A DNA stretch of 15,871 nucleotides, from positions 1 to 15,871 of the forward strand of contig NZ_DATJJK010000044.1 of NCBI RefSeq assembly GCF_035492295.1, read 5' to 3'. The DNA is from Acidisoma sp035492295. Its GTDB lineage: Bacteria; Pseudomonadota; Alphaproteobacteria; Acetobacterales; Acetobacteraceae. Shown piece after piece: positions 7,663 through 14,703 of this stretch (its first letter is position 1; each line of letters begins with the position of its first letter). The translations under genes and the position numbers were made by a program. The notes under the pieces were generated by a model. That model was not told where the DNA came from, ran no database searches, and was given only the letters and a program-made list of their open reading frames with translations.

Positions 7663-8035
7663 GGCCGAGGCCGGCTTCACGCTTCTCGAGATGCTGGTGA
7701 CCGTCGCCGTCATGGGGATCGTGCTCGCTGTGCTGGCCGGCTTCACGCGCCCGCAGAGCCACCGATTGGAGATGGAGGCCGCCGCGCGCGACGTGGCGCG
7801 GGCGATGCGGGCGGCCCGCGGCACAGCCATTTCGGGCGGCACGCCGGTGACTTTCGCGCTGCCCGCGCTGCCGGGCTGGCTGACGGTCGCCGAGCGGGCG
7901 CCGCAGGGCGGCATCGTCTTCGCGCCAGACGGAAGTTCGAGCGGCGGAGGCGTGCTGCTGGCTGGCGACGGACAGGCGACCGAGGTCAGCGCCGACTGGC
8001 TCACGGGGCGGGTGGATATCCATGCCGCACATTAG
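7646..8035 (+). CDS. gspH: T2SS minor pseudopilin GspH
   Basis: A minor pseudopilin of 129 residues. I chose the ATG at 7646 because it gives the short leader MISHNKAEAG directly before the cleavage site G10/FTLLE. The longer frame starting at 7592 would add 18 Arg/Ser-rich residues of gspF shadow. The mature protein keeps Glu5 and a hydrophobic helix to about residue 32. IVFAPDGSSSGGGVLLA near residue 90 is a typical GspH/FimT C-terminal strand pair, which supports H over I or J. It is shorter than most GspH (150-190 residues), so loops of the globular domain are reduced. It begins inside gspF and overlaps gspI by 14 bases, in a different frame on both sides. Confidence 0.88.
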   Translation: MISHNKAEAGFTLLEMLVTVAVMGIVLAVLAGFTRPQSHRLEMEAAARDVARAMRAARGTAISGGTPVTFALPALPGWLTVAERAPQGGIVFAPDGSSSGGGVLLAGDGQATEVSADWLTGRVDIHAAH

Positions 8036-8399
8036 CCATTCCGGTCGCGAGGCCGGTTTCACGCTGCTCGAAGTGATGGTTGCGTTCGTCATTGCGGCAC
8101 TCGCCAGCATCGTCCTTTACAAAGCCGGCTTCAGCGGTGCGGCGGCCGCCGCCACCGCCGCCCGCTATCAGGAAGCGGTGGTGCGGGCGAAGTCACGCCT
8201 CGCCTCCCTCGGCACCCTGACCACCCTTCAGGCGGAGCAATTGAGCGGCGACGATGGCGGCGGCTTTCATTGGCAAATCACCATCGTACCGGAAGGATCG
8301 CGCGATGGTCTGGGCCTCTATGCGCTGCGCGTGGTGGAAAGCTTCGGCAACCGCCATGTGACGCTGATCACCGAGCGGCTAGGGCCGCCCGCCCGATGA
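8022..8399 (+). CDS. gspI: T2SS minor pseudopilin GspI
   Basis: A minor pseudopilin of 125 residues, within the usual size for GspI. The leader is MPHISHSGREAG and the prepilin peptidase site is G12/FTLLEVMVAF, with Glu5 conserved; the E-V-M-V-A-F run is very typical of GspI. The hydrophobic helix is followed by Ala-rich sequence and a small globular domain containing GGFHWQITI. In known systems GspI forms the pseudopilus tip with GspJ and GspK. The start lies 14 bases inside gspH. The TGA stop overlaps the ATG of gspJ as ATGA, so the pair is probably translationally coupled. The paralogue assignment rests on motif, size and gene order together. Confidence 0.9.
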   Translation: MPHISHSGREAGFTLLEVMVAFVIAALASIVLYKAGFSGAAAAATAARYQEAVVRAKSRLASLGTLTTLQAEQLSGDDGGGFHWQITIVPEGSRDGLGLYALRVVESFGNRHVTLITERLGPPAR

Positions 8400-8962
8400 G
8401 CGCGCGGCAGGCGGGCTATACGCTGCTTGAAATGCTGGTGGCACTCGTCGTCTTCGGCCTCGTCATGGCGGGCGTCGCCCAGACAATGCGTTTCGGCCTT
8501 GCGGCGTTCACGGCGAGCGGCAGCCGCGGCGTTGCGCCGGAGAACCTCGCCTCCCTTGATCATGCACTCACGCGTATGATCGGCAGCGCGCTGCCAGAGA
8601 GCCTGCATGGCGAGCCGGGTGGTCTTTTCTTCACCAGCCATCTACCTCCGGGGGCGGGCATCGGCCAGGGGCTGGCGGATGCTGCCATCCGCCTGAACCC
8701 GGGGGGCGTTCTCGTGCTCCTCTACCGGCCGCATCCGCCGGGCATTCCGCTCGGCGCTCCGCCTCCCACACAGACGGAACCGCTGGCCGAGGGCGTTACC
8801 GCTTTCGCGATCTCCTATTTCGGTCCGCGTAACCGACAGGCGCCGGCGTGGTCGGATCGCTGGCTGGAGGAGGGACCGCCCGCCCTGGTGCGGCTGCATA
8901 TGCGCCTTGGCAATCGCGACTGGCCCGATCTCGTCATCGCGGTCGACCCCCAAGGTGGATGA
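8396..8962 (+). CDS. gspJ: T2SS minor pseudopilin GspJ
   Basis: A minor pseudopilin of 188 residues, normal for GspJ. I chose the ATG at 8396, which sits in an ATGA overlap with gspI and gives the short leader MSARQAG before /YTLLEMLVALVVFGLV. A longer in-frame extension back to 8270 would only translate the gspI shadow. The mature N-terminus has Tyr instead of Phe at position 1 and keeps Glu5. The later part is longer than that of H and I, as expected for J, and ends with a PALVRLHMRL strand and DLVIAVDPQ. It would form the tip complex with GspI and GspK. It is followed by the only real gap in the operon (60 bases). Confidence 0.9.
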   Translation: MSARQAGYTLLEMLVALVVFGLVMAGVAQTMRFGLAAFTASGSRGVAPENLASLDHALTRMIGSALPESLHGEPGGLFFTSHLPPGAGIGQGLADAAIRLNPGGVLVLLYRPHPPGIPLGAPPPTQTEPLAEGVTAFAISYFGPRNRQAPAWSDRWLEEGPPALVRLHMRLGNRDWPDLVIAVDPQGG

Positions 8963-9022
8963 GGGAGGATGACTTGAAAGCTTCATTGTTCAACCCCCGG
9001 CAAACTCACTAGGCACGCGCTC
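8963..9022 (+). other. Gap between gspJ and gspL, the usual position of gspK
   Basis: This is the only non-overlapping junction in the gsp operon. It begins with a strong Shine-Dalgarno-like GGGAGGA at 8963-8969, better than those before most genes here. It is followed only by a two-codon ATG frame and by a 12-codon frame from TTG 8974 to TAG 9012. No known peptide is recognised. In most T2SS operons gspK lies between gspJ and gspL; here gspK is after gspD. The gap may be the scar of that move. A weaker TAGG about 9 bases before the gspL ATG may serve gspL. Confidence 0.4.
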
Positions 9023-10060
9023 ATGTACGCCACGGGCTTGCGCGGCCCCTCCTCAATCTTGCCGATCCTGACTGACGTCTTCCACTGGTGGGCGGCCCAG
9101 ATGCGCGCCCTCGTGCGCAGCGGGGCGGCTGCCCCGGACCGAAGGCCGGATGCGCTGATCGTCGTCGTGGCGCACCTGGCGAGCCCACAGCCGGACGGCG
9201 TGCTGCTGATGCGCAAGGGAGGCGTGGAATCCCGTCTGCAACCCATCGCGGAAGCCGGCGGCCGCCCGCCCGCGGCCGCTCGCCTGCCCGTCCTGCTGCG
9301 GCTGCCCCCGGGCATGGTTTTGACCCGGGATGTGGTTCTACCCTTGGCCGCGGCGCGCGACTTGGAGACGGTCCTCGCGTTCGAGATGAACCGGCTGACC
9401 CCCTTTGCGGCCGAGGAATTGATCTGGGGCGTCTCAGGTGTCACGCCCAATCGCGGGTTGGAGAAGCTCAGCCTGCGGCTTTCCATCGTTTTGCGGTCAC
9501 AGGTGGATCCAGTGCTCGCGGCGCTTGGCCGCCGATCCTTGATGCCGCAAGGCATCGAGACCGAGGGCGGAACCATCCCGCTCACCGCCGCAGGGGGCCG
9601 CCGCCAGCGCCTGCCGCGCAACCTCTGGTGCTGGACCTGCGGCCTGCTCGCCATCGCCTGCGTGATCCTGCCCTTTCTGCGCCAGCAGGCGGCGTTGGAC
9701 GCGGCTGACCGCGTCATCGCTGCGCACGCATCCTCGGCGCGGCTCGGCGAGGCCCTGCGGCGGCAGATCGCCATTTCCAATGCCAGCCGCGGGGCAATTG
9801 CCCAGGCGCGCCGCTCCGGCGATGCGCTGTTGGTTCTGGCGGAGCTGACGGATGCCCTGCCCGACGGCACCTGGCTGAACGATCTCTCGCTCCGTGCCGG
9901 CGATCTCACGTTGGATGGTCAGTCCGACAACGCGGCCAAGCTGATCAGCCTGCTGGCCGCCGTGCCGGACCTGCACGGCCCGAGCTTCACAGCCGCGGTG
10001 ACACGCAGCTCCGACAATCGGACCGACCAGTTCTCTTTGCACGTCATGGTGGGCGAATGA
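9023..10060 (+). CDS. gspL: T2SS inner-membrane platform protein GspL (PilN-type C-terminal domain)
   Basis: GspL recruits GspE to the membrane through its cytoplasmic actin-like domain and pairs with GspM in the periplasm. The 345 residues carry the GspL hallmark DLETVLAFEMNRLTPFAAEE at 113-132. A single membrane helix follows at about 201-218 (LWCWTCGLLAIACVILPF). The periplasmic part has a helical stretch and a PilN-like fold with LPDGTWLNDLSLRAGDLTLD. The N-terminal cytoplasmic region is shorter and more divergent than in E. coli or Pseudomonas GspL (about 380-400 residues in all). The ATG at 9023 is the first start after an in-frame TGA at about 8975. The stop overlaps gspM as ATGA. The name rests on the EMNRLTPF motif plus gene order. 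Confidence 0.85.
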   Translation: MYATGLRGPSSILPILTDVFHWWAAQMRALVRSGAAAPDRRPDALIVVVAHLASPQPDGVLLMRKGGVESRLQPIAEAGGRPPAAARLPVLLRLPPGMVLTRDVVLPLAAARDLETVLAFEMNRLTPFAAEELIWGVSGVTPNRGLEKLSLRLSIVLRSQVDPVLAALGRRSLMPQGIETEGGTIPLTAAGGRRQRLPRNLWCWTCGLLAIACVILPFLRQQAALDAADRVIAAHASSARLGEALRRQIAISNASRGAIAQARRSGDALLVLAELTDALPDGTWLNDLSLRAGDLTLDGQSDNAAKLISLLAAVPDLHGPSFTAAVTRSSDNRTDQFSLHVMVGE

Positions 10061-10638
10061 CGAGCGCGACGCTTCACCTGCCAGACGGCCGGCGTGGCCA
10101 AGTGGTGGCGCTTGGGGTGACGGCGGGTCTTGCCTTGCTGATCTGGCTTGCCGTCGTTTCACCGCTAATCGGCTGGTATCAGGCGCGGGACTCGGCGCTC
10201 GCTCAAAAGCGGACGCTGGCCGCGCATATGCAGGCGGTGGAACAGCAACTGCCCGGGTTGCGGCGCGCTGTCGCTCAACTCGGCGCAGATGACGGCACGG
10301 CGCGGATGCTGCTCGCGGGCGCGAGTGACGCGATCGCAGGCGCCAATCTGCAATCGGCGCTGCAGGCGCTTGCGGCCCAGGCGGGCACCAGCCTGGACAG
10401 CATCGGCATGCAACCGGCGAAGTCGCTTCATGCTCTGCGCCTCGTCACGGCGCAGGTGACCTTGACGGCCCGCTGGACCATGCTCGTTGCCTTCCTGCGC
10501 GCGGTTGAAACCGCCCAGCCGCGCATGATTGTGGATAGCATCAGCCTCAATACCGCCAGCATCCCGGGCAGCGGCCAGCCCAGCACTCTGCAGGCCACTC
10601 TTTCCGTCACCGGCTTCCGGGCCGAGGGCCGGCCGTGA
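10057..10638 (+). CDS. gspM: T2SS platform protein GspM (subtype b-like)
   Basis: A bitopic inner-membrane protein of 193 residues. It has a short cytoplasmic tail, one membrane helix at about 18-38 (VTAGLALLIWLAVVSPLIGW), then a helical coiled region (residues 40-80). A periplasmic ferredoxin-like domain follows, with LRLVTAQVTLTARWTMLVAF and a final LQATLSVTGFRAE strand. Size and plan fit GspM/PilO. The second half resembles the GspM subtype b group, though I cannot check this by search. It would dimerise with GspL and hold the platform together. It starts inside the gspL stop (ATGA) and ends in a GTGATG cluster where the next gene begins. Confidence 0.82.
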   Translation: MTSATLHLPDGRRGQVVALGVTAGLALLIWLAVVSPLIGWYQARDSALAQKRTLAAHMQAVEQQLPGLRRAVAQLGADDGTARMLLAGASDAIAGANLQSALQALAAQAGTSLDSIGMQPAKSLHALRLVTAQVTLTARWTMLVAFLRAVETAQPRMIVDSISLNTASIPGSGQPSTLQATLSVTGFRAEGRP

Positions 10639-11141
10639 TGCGCTGGACCAGATATACCCTGCCGGGTCTGGCCGGCGTGCTCGGTCTTGTGCTGGCGGCT
10701 GAGTTGCTGGCAGGGCCGGAGACGACCGAACCGCAGAGCCTGGGCGGCCTGCCGGCCGCGCGCAGGGCTGCAGCCGCACAGGAGCCGATGGTGGAGCGCT
10801 GGGCCACGACGGCCCTGGCGCGACCACTGTTCAGCGCAGACCGCAGGCCCCAGCAGGACGACAAGGCAACCACCGGGCTGGCGCGACTGACTGCCATCGT
10901 CATCGCCGACGGCGCCCGCCGGGCGATCTTTGCAGCCGATGGCCAGAAGCCCAGGATCGTGCCGGAAGGCGGCGAGATTGGCGGCTACAAGCTGCTGCAC
11001 ATCACCGGCGATTCCGTGCAGCTCGGTGGCACCGCCGGAACCCTGACCCTGCATCCGATATTCCACGTTGTGGCGCCCCCGCGCCCACCGGCACGCCCCG
11101 CGCCTCCTCCCTCCGCCGTAGATTACGATAACGAATCATAA
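10638..11141 (+). CDS. gspN: T2SS GspC/GspN-like protein with an HR domain
   Basis: A 167-residue protein with one N-terminal membrane helix (about residues 7-25). A linker leads to the motif ALARPLFSADRRP, then a compact beta domain (LARLTAIVIADGARRAIFAA, GGEIGGYKLLHITGDSVQLG, TLTLHP). This pattern matches the homology region (HR) of GspC and the N proteins of Xanthomonas-type systems, which bind the N0 domain of the secretin. The tail is Pro-rich with no PDZ domain. No other GspC is visible in the window, so I infer that this protein does the GspC job. The start may be ATG 10638 or the adjacent GTG 10635; both overlap the gspM stop. Its TAA overlaps the ATG of gspD by one base. The N name follows the acetic acid bacteria operon order. 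Confidence 0.72.
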   Translation: MRWTRYTLPGLAGVLGLVLAAELLAGPETTEPQSLGGLPAARRAAAAQEPMVERWATTALARPLFSADRRPQQDDKATTGLARLTAIVIADGARRAIFAADGQKPRIVPEGGEIGGYKLLHITGDSVQLGGTAGTLTLHPIFHVVAPPRPPARPAPPPSAVDYDNES

Positions 11142-13366
11142 TGATGTGCCGCCTTCGTGCCTCGTCGCTGCTCGCCCTGCTGACCCTTGGCGCCTGCTCC
11201 TCCCACCCGACTGCGAGTCAACCGGCGCTGCCGGCCTCGGCCACGCTGCCCGCGGGTCCTGTCAGCCTCACGCCGGGCAATGACCGCATCGACGGCCGTA
11301 TCGCGCCAGTGGCGCCCCCGCGCGCGAGCCTCAGCTATGGCCGTGCTGTGGTCCCGCCGGCCGCGGCCGGGGCCACTGCCGAGACCGGTACGGGCGACAT
11401 TTCCTTCGACTTTGCCGATACCGACTTGCGCACCGCCGTGGCGCAGATCCTCGGCACGATCCTCAAGGTGAACTACACAATCGATCCGTCCGTCTCCGGC
11501 ACGGTGACGCTGCATACCGTGGCGCCGCTGTCCCGGGACCAGGTGCTCCCAACCCTGCAGACGCTGCTCGCACAGAATAACGCCGTGCTCGTGCAAAACG
11601 GTGGTCTTTACCGCGTCATGCCAGCGGGCGGCGCGGGCGGCTCTGCCCTCGGCGGTTCGGTCTTCGTGCCGCTTCGGTACGCGAACGCGCCGCAGCTCGC
11701 GGCGGTGCTGCAGCCCTTCGTCGCCAAGGGTGGCCGCATTATCGCCGACCCTGATTCCAACGCCCTGGTCATTCAGGGTGATCCGGCGACGCGAGATGCC
11801 CTGAGCGGCATGGCGCAGTCCTTCGACACCGATGCGCTGGCGGGCCAGTCCTATGCGCTCTATCCGGTGCCGAACGGCAATGCGAAAGATGTCGGCGACG
11901 CGCTGGCCGCGGCACTCAGCCGCCAGGGGCAGAGCAAGGGCCGCGACGCGGTGACCATCGTGCCACTGCAACGCATCAGCGCGGTGCTCGTCATCGCCCG
12001 CACGCCGGGCCTGCTGGCGGATGCCGCCCGCGTCTATCACGTGCTCAATCAGAGCCAGATCGAGACGCTGCGCAGCTGGCATGTTTTCTACCTCCGCAAC
12101 TCCCGCGCCAATGACGCCGCCTATCTGCTGCAGGAGGCGATCACGCCGGACAATGTCACGGCGCAACCGACACCCGCCGCCGTTCAGAGTGACGATTCCG
12201 GGATGAACAGCAGCAACAGTAGCAGCAGCAACGGCAGTGGGAGCACGGGGTCGAGCTATTCCGGCAGTACGAGCGGCACCACCACCAGTTCGGGCACGCA
12301 GACCGGCGCGGACCAGAGCGCCAAGAGCAGTGGGGGCTCGGGCCAGAATGCGACGGCCGGTGCGAGCGCGCTGCTCGGGCCACTCTCGGCCACCAGCGGC
12401 AACACAACCAGTAACGGCCCGCGCATCATTCCCGATGCGCAAAACAACGCGCTGCTGGTCTATGCGACGGCTGCCGAGGATGACCAGATCACCGGCATGC
12501 TGGCGAAGATCGACATTCAGCCGCTTCAGGTGCGGATTGACGCGACCATTGCCGAGGTCGATCTCACCGGCCAGTTGCAATACGGCACGCAATTCTTCTT
12601 CAAGTCAGGTGACATCAATGCGGTGTTGAGCACGGCCTCGACATCGGCGCTTGCAACCAGCTTCCCCGGCTTCGTGCTGTCAGGCAATGGCAGCGACGCC
12701 GCACCGATCGCCATCTCCGCCTTGCAGGCGGTGACCAAGGTACGAGTACTGTCCTCGCCTGAGCTGATGGTGCTGGACGGGCAGGCCGCGAGTCTTCAGG
12801 TGGGCGATGTGGTGCCCTACCTCACGCAGACCTCGCAGGACACGCTGACTTCGACCTCCCAGGTGATCAATTCGGTGGATTATCGCGAAACGGGCGTCAT
12901 CCTGCGGGTCACACCGCATGTCGGCAGCGGCGGGCTGGTGGTGATGGATGTCCGCCAGGAAGTAAGCGGCGTTTCGCCGACCATCACGACGACGGGCCTC
13001 AACTCGCCGACCTTCACCGAGCGCAGCGTCACCTCCCGCGTCGCCATTCAGGACGGCCAGACGATCGGCCTCGCCGGTCTCATTTCGGACAACGACTCGC
13101 ATGAGAACCAGGGCTTGCCGGTCCTGAAGGACGTGCCGCTGCTGGGCGCCCTCTTCGGCTCGCAGACCAACAAGCGCACGCGGGAGGAGCTTCTTGTGCT
13201 CATCACGCCGCATGTCATCCGCTCGCAGCAGGAGGCGCTCGATCTGACGGCCGACATGCAGCAGCAGATGCCTAATGCCGCCCAGGTCGAGAGCAGCCTG
13301 CAGAGCACGCCGATCAGCGGCTCCGCCGATCCCAATGCGCGCCTGCGCGCCCGCCTTTCGCAGTGA
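11141..13366 (+). CDS. gspD: T2SS outer-membrane secretin GspD, lipoprotein type
   Basis: A 741-residue secretin forming the outer-membrane channel. The N-terminus has a lipobox, LTLGAC with Cys19, so the mature protein is probably lipidated. A Pro/Ala-rich linker runs to about residue 84. N0 begins at GDISFDFADTDLRTAVAQIL (85-104). N1 follows around 173-232 (VFVPLRYANAPQLAAVLQPF), then N2 around 236-310 and N3 from about 311, which is interrupted by a Ser/Gly/Thr-rich insertion at about 350-425. The secretin core runs from about 472 to 695. It contains VRVLSSPELMVLDGQAA, VGDVVPYLTQ, DYRETGVILRVTPHV, ERSVTSRVAIQDGQTIGLAG and the C-cap NQGLPVLKDVPLLGALFGS. It ends soon after LVLITPHVI, without a clear pilotin-binding S-domain. 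The start ATG overlaps the previous stop (TAATG); its own stop overlaps gspK (GTGA). Confidence 0.96.
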   Translation: MMCRLRASSLLALLTLGACSSHPTASQPALPASATLPAGPVSLTPGNDRIDGRIAPVAPPRASLSYGRAVVPPAAAGATAETGTGDISFDFADTDLRTAVAQILGTILKVNYTIDPSVSGTVTLHTVAPLSRDQVLPTLQTLLAQNNAVLVQNGGLYRVMPAGGAGGSALGGSVFVPLRYANAPQLAAVLQPFVAKGGRIIADPDSNALVIQGDPATRDALSGMAQSFDTDALAGQSYALYPVPNGNAKDVGDALAAALSRQGQSKGRDAVTIVPLQRISAVLVIARTPGLLADAARVYHVLNQSQIETLRSWHVFYLRNSRANDAAYLLQEAITPDNVTAQPTPAAVQSDDSGMNSSNSSSSNGSGSTGSSYSGSTSGTTTSSGTQTGADQSAKSSGGSGQNATAGASALLGPLSATSGNTTSNGPRIIPDAQNNALLVYATAAEDDQITGMLAKIDIQPLQVRIDATIAEVDLTGQLQYGTQFFFKSGDINAVLSTASTSALATSFPGFVLSGNGSDAAPIAISALQAVTKVRVLSSPELMVLDGQAASLQVGDVVPYLTQTSQDTLTSTSQVINSVDYRETGVILRVTPHVGSGGLVVMDVRQEVSGVSPTITTTGLNSPTFTERSVTSRVAIQDGQTIGLAGLISDNDSHENQGLPVLKDVPLLGALFGSQTNKRTREELLVLITPHVIRSQQEALDLTADMQQQMPNAAQVESSLQSTPISGSADPNARLRARLSQ
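12188..12415 (+). repeat. Low-complexity Ser/Gly/Thr/Asn-rich segment inside gspD
   Basis: About 75 codons in the N3 domain of GspD are almost only Ser, Gly, Thr, Asn, Ala and Gln. At DNA level the first part (about 12207-12240) is built from AGC/AAC-type triplets, so it can change length by slippage. Disordered loops at this place are known in other GspD proteins. The flanking N3 strands (WHVFYLRNSRANDAAYLLQE before, PRIIPDAQNNALLVYATAAE after) are intact. Confidence 0.8.
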
Positions 13367-14166
13367 AGCCGCAACGTGACGGCGGTTTCGCGCTGCTCGT
13401 CGTGCTCTGGAGCCTCGTTCTGGTCTCACTCATTCTGAGCCAGGTGATGGCTTCCGGCCGCAGCGCGACGGCGCTGGCGCAGACCGCCCGCGACACGGCC
13501 ATGGGCCAGGCGGCGGCGGATGGTGCGATCTCTGCTGCGGTGTTTCACCTGCTCGGCCATGAGGGGGGCTGGTCCGCCGATGGTACCGCCCACGTGCTCG
13601 TCATCGGCGCCTCGGCGGTGACGGTCGAGGTGCGCAATCTCGCCACGCGCATCAACCCCAATCTCGCGTCGACGGCGCTGCTCGCGGGCTTGTTCCAGGC
13701 GGCAGGCTTGGCCGCGCAACAATCGACGACGCTCGCCCAGGCGGTAACGGCATGGCGCAGCGCGCCCGCCACCCACACGGAGGAAGCGGCGCGCATCGCC
13801 GATTACCGCCGGGCCGGCCTGCCCTTCGCGCCGCCCGGCAGGCCTTTCAGGGATGTCAGTGAATTAGGTCATGTGATGGGCATGACGCCCGCGCTTCTGG
13901 CAGCCATCACGCCCTCGCTCAGCCTCTATCAGTCCGGTGATCCTGATCCGGATATCGCGCCACCGATGGTGCGCCAGGCGTTGAAGCTTGCGGGCCAGAC
14001 CGGGTCGCAGGCCGGCCAATTTAACGGCAATTTTCCGGTGGTCGCGATCGAGGCTGATGCGCGTGGGCCTGGTCGGATTCTCGTGCGGCGCGAGGCCGTG
14101 GTCAGCCTGCCAGGCGACCAGGCCAAGACGCCCTATCGCATCCTGGCGCTGACCGACGCTCAGTGA
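13363..14166 (+). CDS. gspK: T2SS minor pseudopilin GspK
   Basis: The pseudopilus tip protein, 267 residues, slightly short for GspK (about 300-330). The N-terminus has a short leader with cleavage at G8/FALLVVLWSLVL. It lacks Glu at mature position 5 (Val instead), the trait that separates GspK from other pseudopilins. The large domain has the GspK-typical RINPNLASTALLAGLFQAAG (residues 93 on), and RPFRDVSELGHVMGMTPALL, which belongs to the helix-hairpin-like insert. The C-terminus is beta-rich. The start is GTG within the GTGA overlap with gspD. The gene lies at the operon end, not between gspJ and gspL as usual. Its TGA overlaps the end of the inverted gspG by 7 bases. Confidence 0.92.
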   Translation: MKPQRDGGFALLVVLWSLVLVSLILSQVMASGRSATALAQTARDTAMGQAAADGAISAAVFHLLGHEGGWSADGTAHVLVIGASAVTVEVRNLATRINPNLASTALLAGLFQAAGLAAQQSTTLAQAVTAWRSAPATHTEEAARIADYRRAGLPFAPPGRPFRDVSELGHVMGMTPALLAAITPSLSLYQSGDPDPDIAPPMVRQALKLAGQTGSQAGQFNGNFPVVAIEADARGPGRILVRREAVVSLPGDQAKTPYRILALTDAQ

Positions 14167-14624
14167 TTGCAGATCAGGCCGGGGTCTCCGGGCTGGCCGC
14201 TTTTGCCTGTGCTGCCGAGCGAGCAGAGATCGTAGTCAAGACCGTTTCGCGTCGACGGCTCTATATACAGGTAAGGATGTCCCCAAGGGTCGAGCGGCGT
14301 GGATCCGCTCTTGACATAGGGACCGGACCAGCTGTCGGCATCGTCGGGTTTGCTGATCAGCGCCTGTAACCCGTCCTGCGAACTCGGATAGGAACCGACG
14401 TCGAGTTTGTACAGATCGAGCACCGATCCCAGCTGTTCGATGGATTGCTTGGCGACCGAATCCTTGGCATGGCCCAGCTGGCGCAGCACCGCGGGTGCCA
14501 CAAAGCCGATGAGCAGGCCGAGGATGACGATGACGACAAGCAGTTCAAGCAATGTGAAGCCGGCGTCGCGCCTGGGCTGTTCCGCAATCTTGTTGATGTT
14601 ATATGACAGTTTCGTGTCGCTCAT
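14160..14624 (-). CDS. gspG: T2SS major pseudopilin GspG
   Basis: The major pseudopilin, 154 residues before cleavage. The leader is long (22 residues, ending RRDAG) before /FTLLELLVVIVILGLLIGFV, with Glu5 conserved. QSIEQLGSVLDLYKLDVGSY and PSSQDGLQALISKP are standard GspG helix and loop. DPWGHPYLYIEPSTRNGLDY matches the calcium-site region of GspG. The last residues, DLCSLGSTGKSGQPGDPGLI and then a Cys, add two cysteines that could form a disulfide, which is not universal in the family. The gene is on the opposite strand to the gsp operon and so needs its own promoter, which suits a subunit needed in excess. The ATG at 14624 is preceded by only a weak ribosome-binding sequence. Identity is nearly certain. 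Confidence 0.96.
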   Translation of the reverse strand: MSDTKLSYNINKIAEQPRRDAGFTLLELLVVIVILGLLIGFVAPAVLRQLGHAKDSVAKQSIEQLGSVLDLYKLDVGSYPSSQDGLQALISKPDDADSWSGPYVKSGSTPLDPWGHPYLYIEPSTRNGLDYDLCSLGSTGKSGQPGDPGLICNH

Positions 14625-14703
14625 AATTTCTTGCCCGGTTGCACGCGGGGGCGAGCTATAGCATCCCGCCGATGATGGCGGAACCTAGCGTGCTGATCTG
14701 GCG
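14625..14703. promoter_or_regulatory. Short divergent promoter region between gspG and the transglycosylase gene
   Basis: Seventy-nine bases separate two divergent starts. On the minus strand a TTCCGC box (14684-14679) and TATAGC (14661-14656) are 17 bases apart, a possible weak sigma-70 type promoter for gspG. The TATAGC lies in the palindrome GCTATAGC (14655-14662). Between the two boxes is an inverted repeat CCGCC/GGCGG (14666-14670 and 14677-14681, loop GATGAT) that could be an operator or a hairpin. On the plus strand I see no convincing promoter upstream of 14704; a TATATAAAG lies just inside the gene at about 14716. Confidence 0.4.

Noticed and set aside
11123..12592. Minus-strand open frame of 489 codons opposite gspD
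   Set aside because: Arg/Gly/Ala-rich shadow of the secretin gene without any recognisable domain.
12680..13429. Minus-strand open frame of 249 codons opposite the end of gspD and start of gspK
   Set aside because: It covers conserved secretin core coding sequence and has shadow composition.
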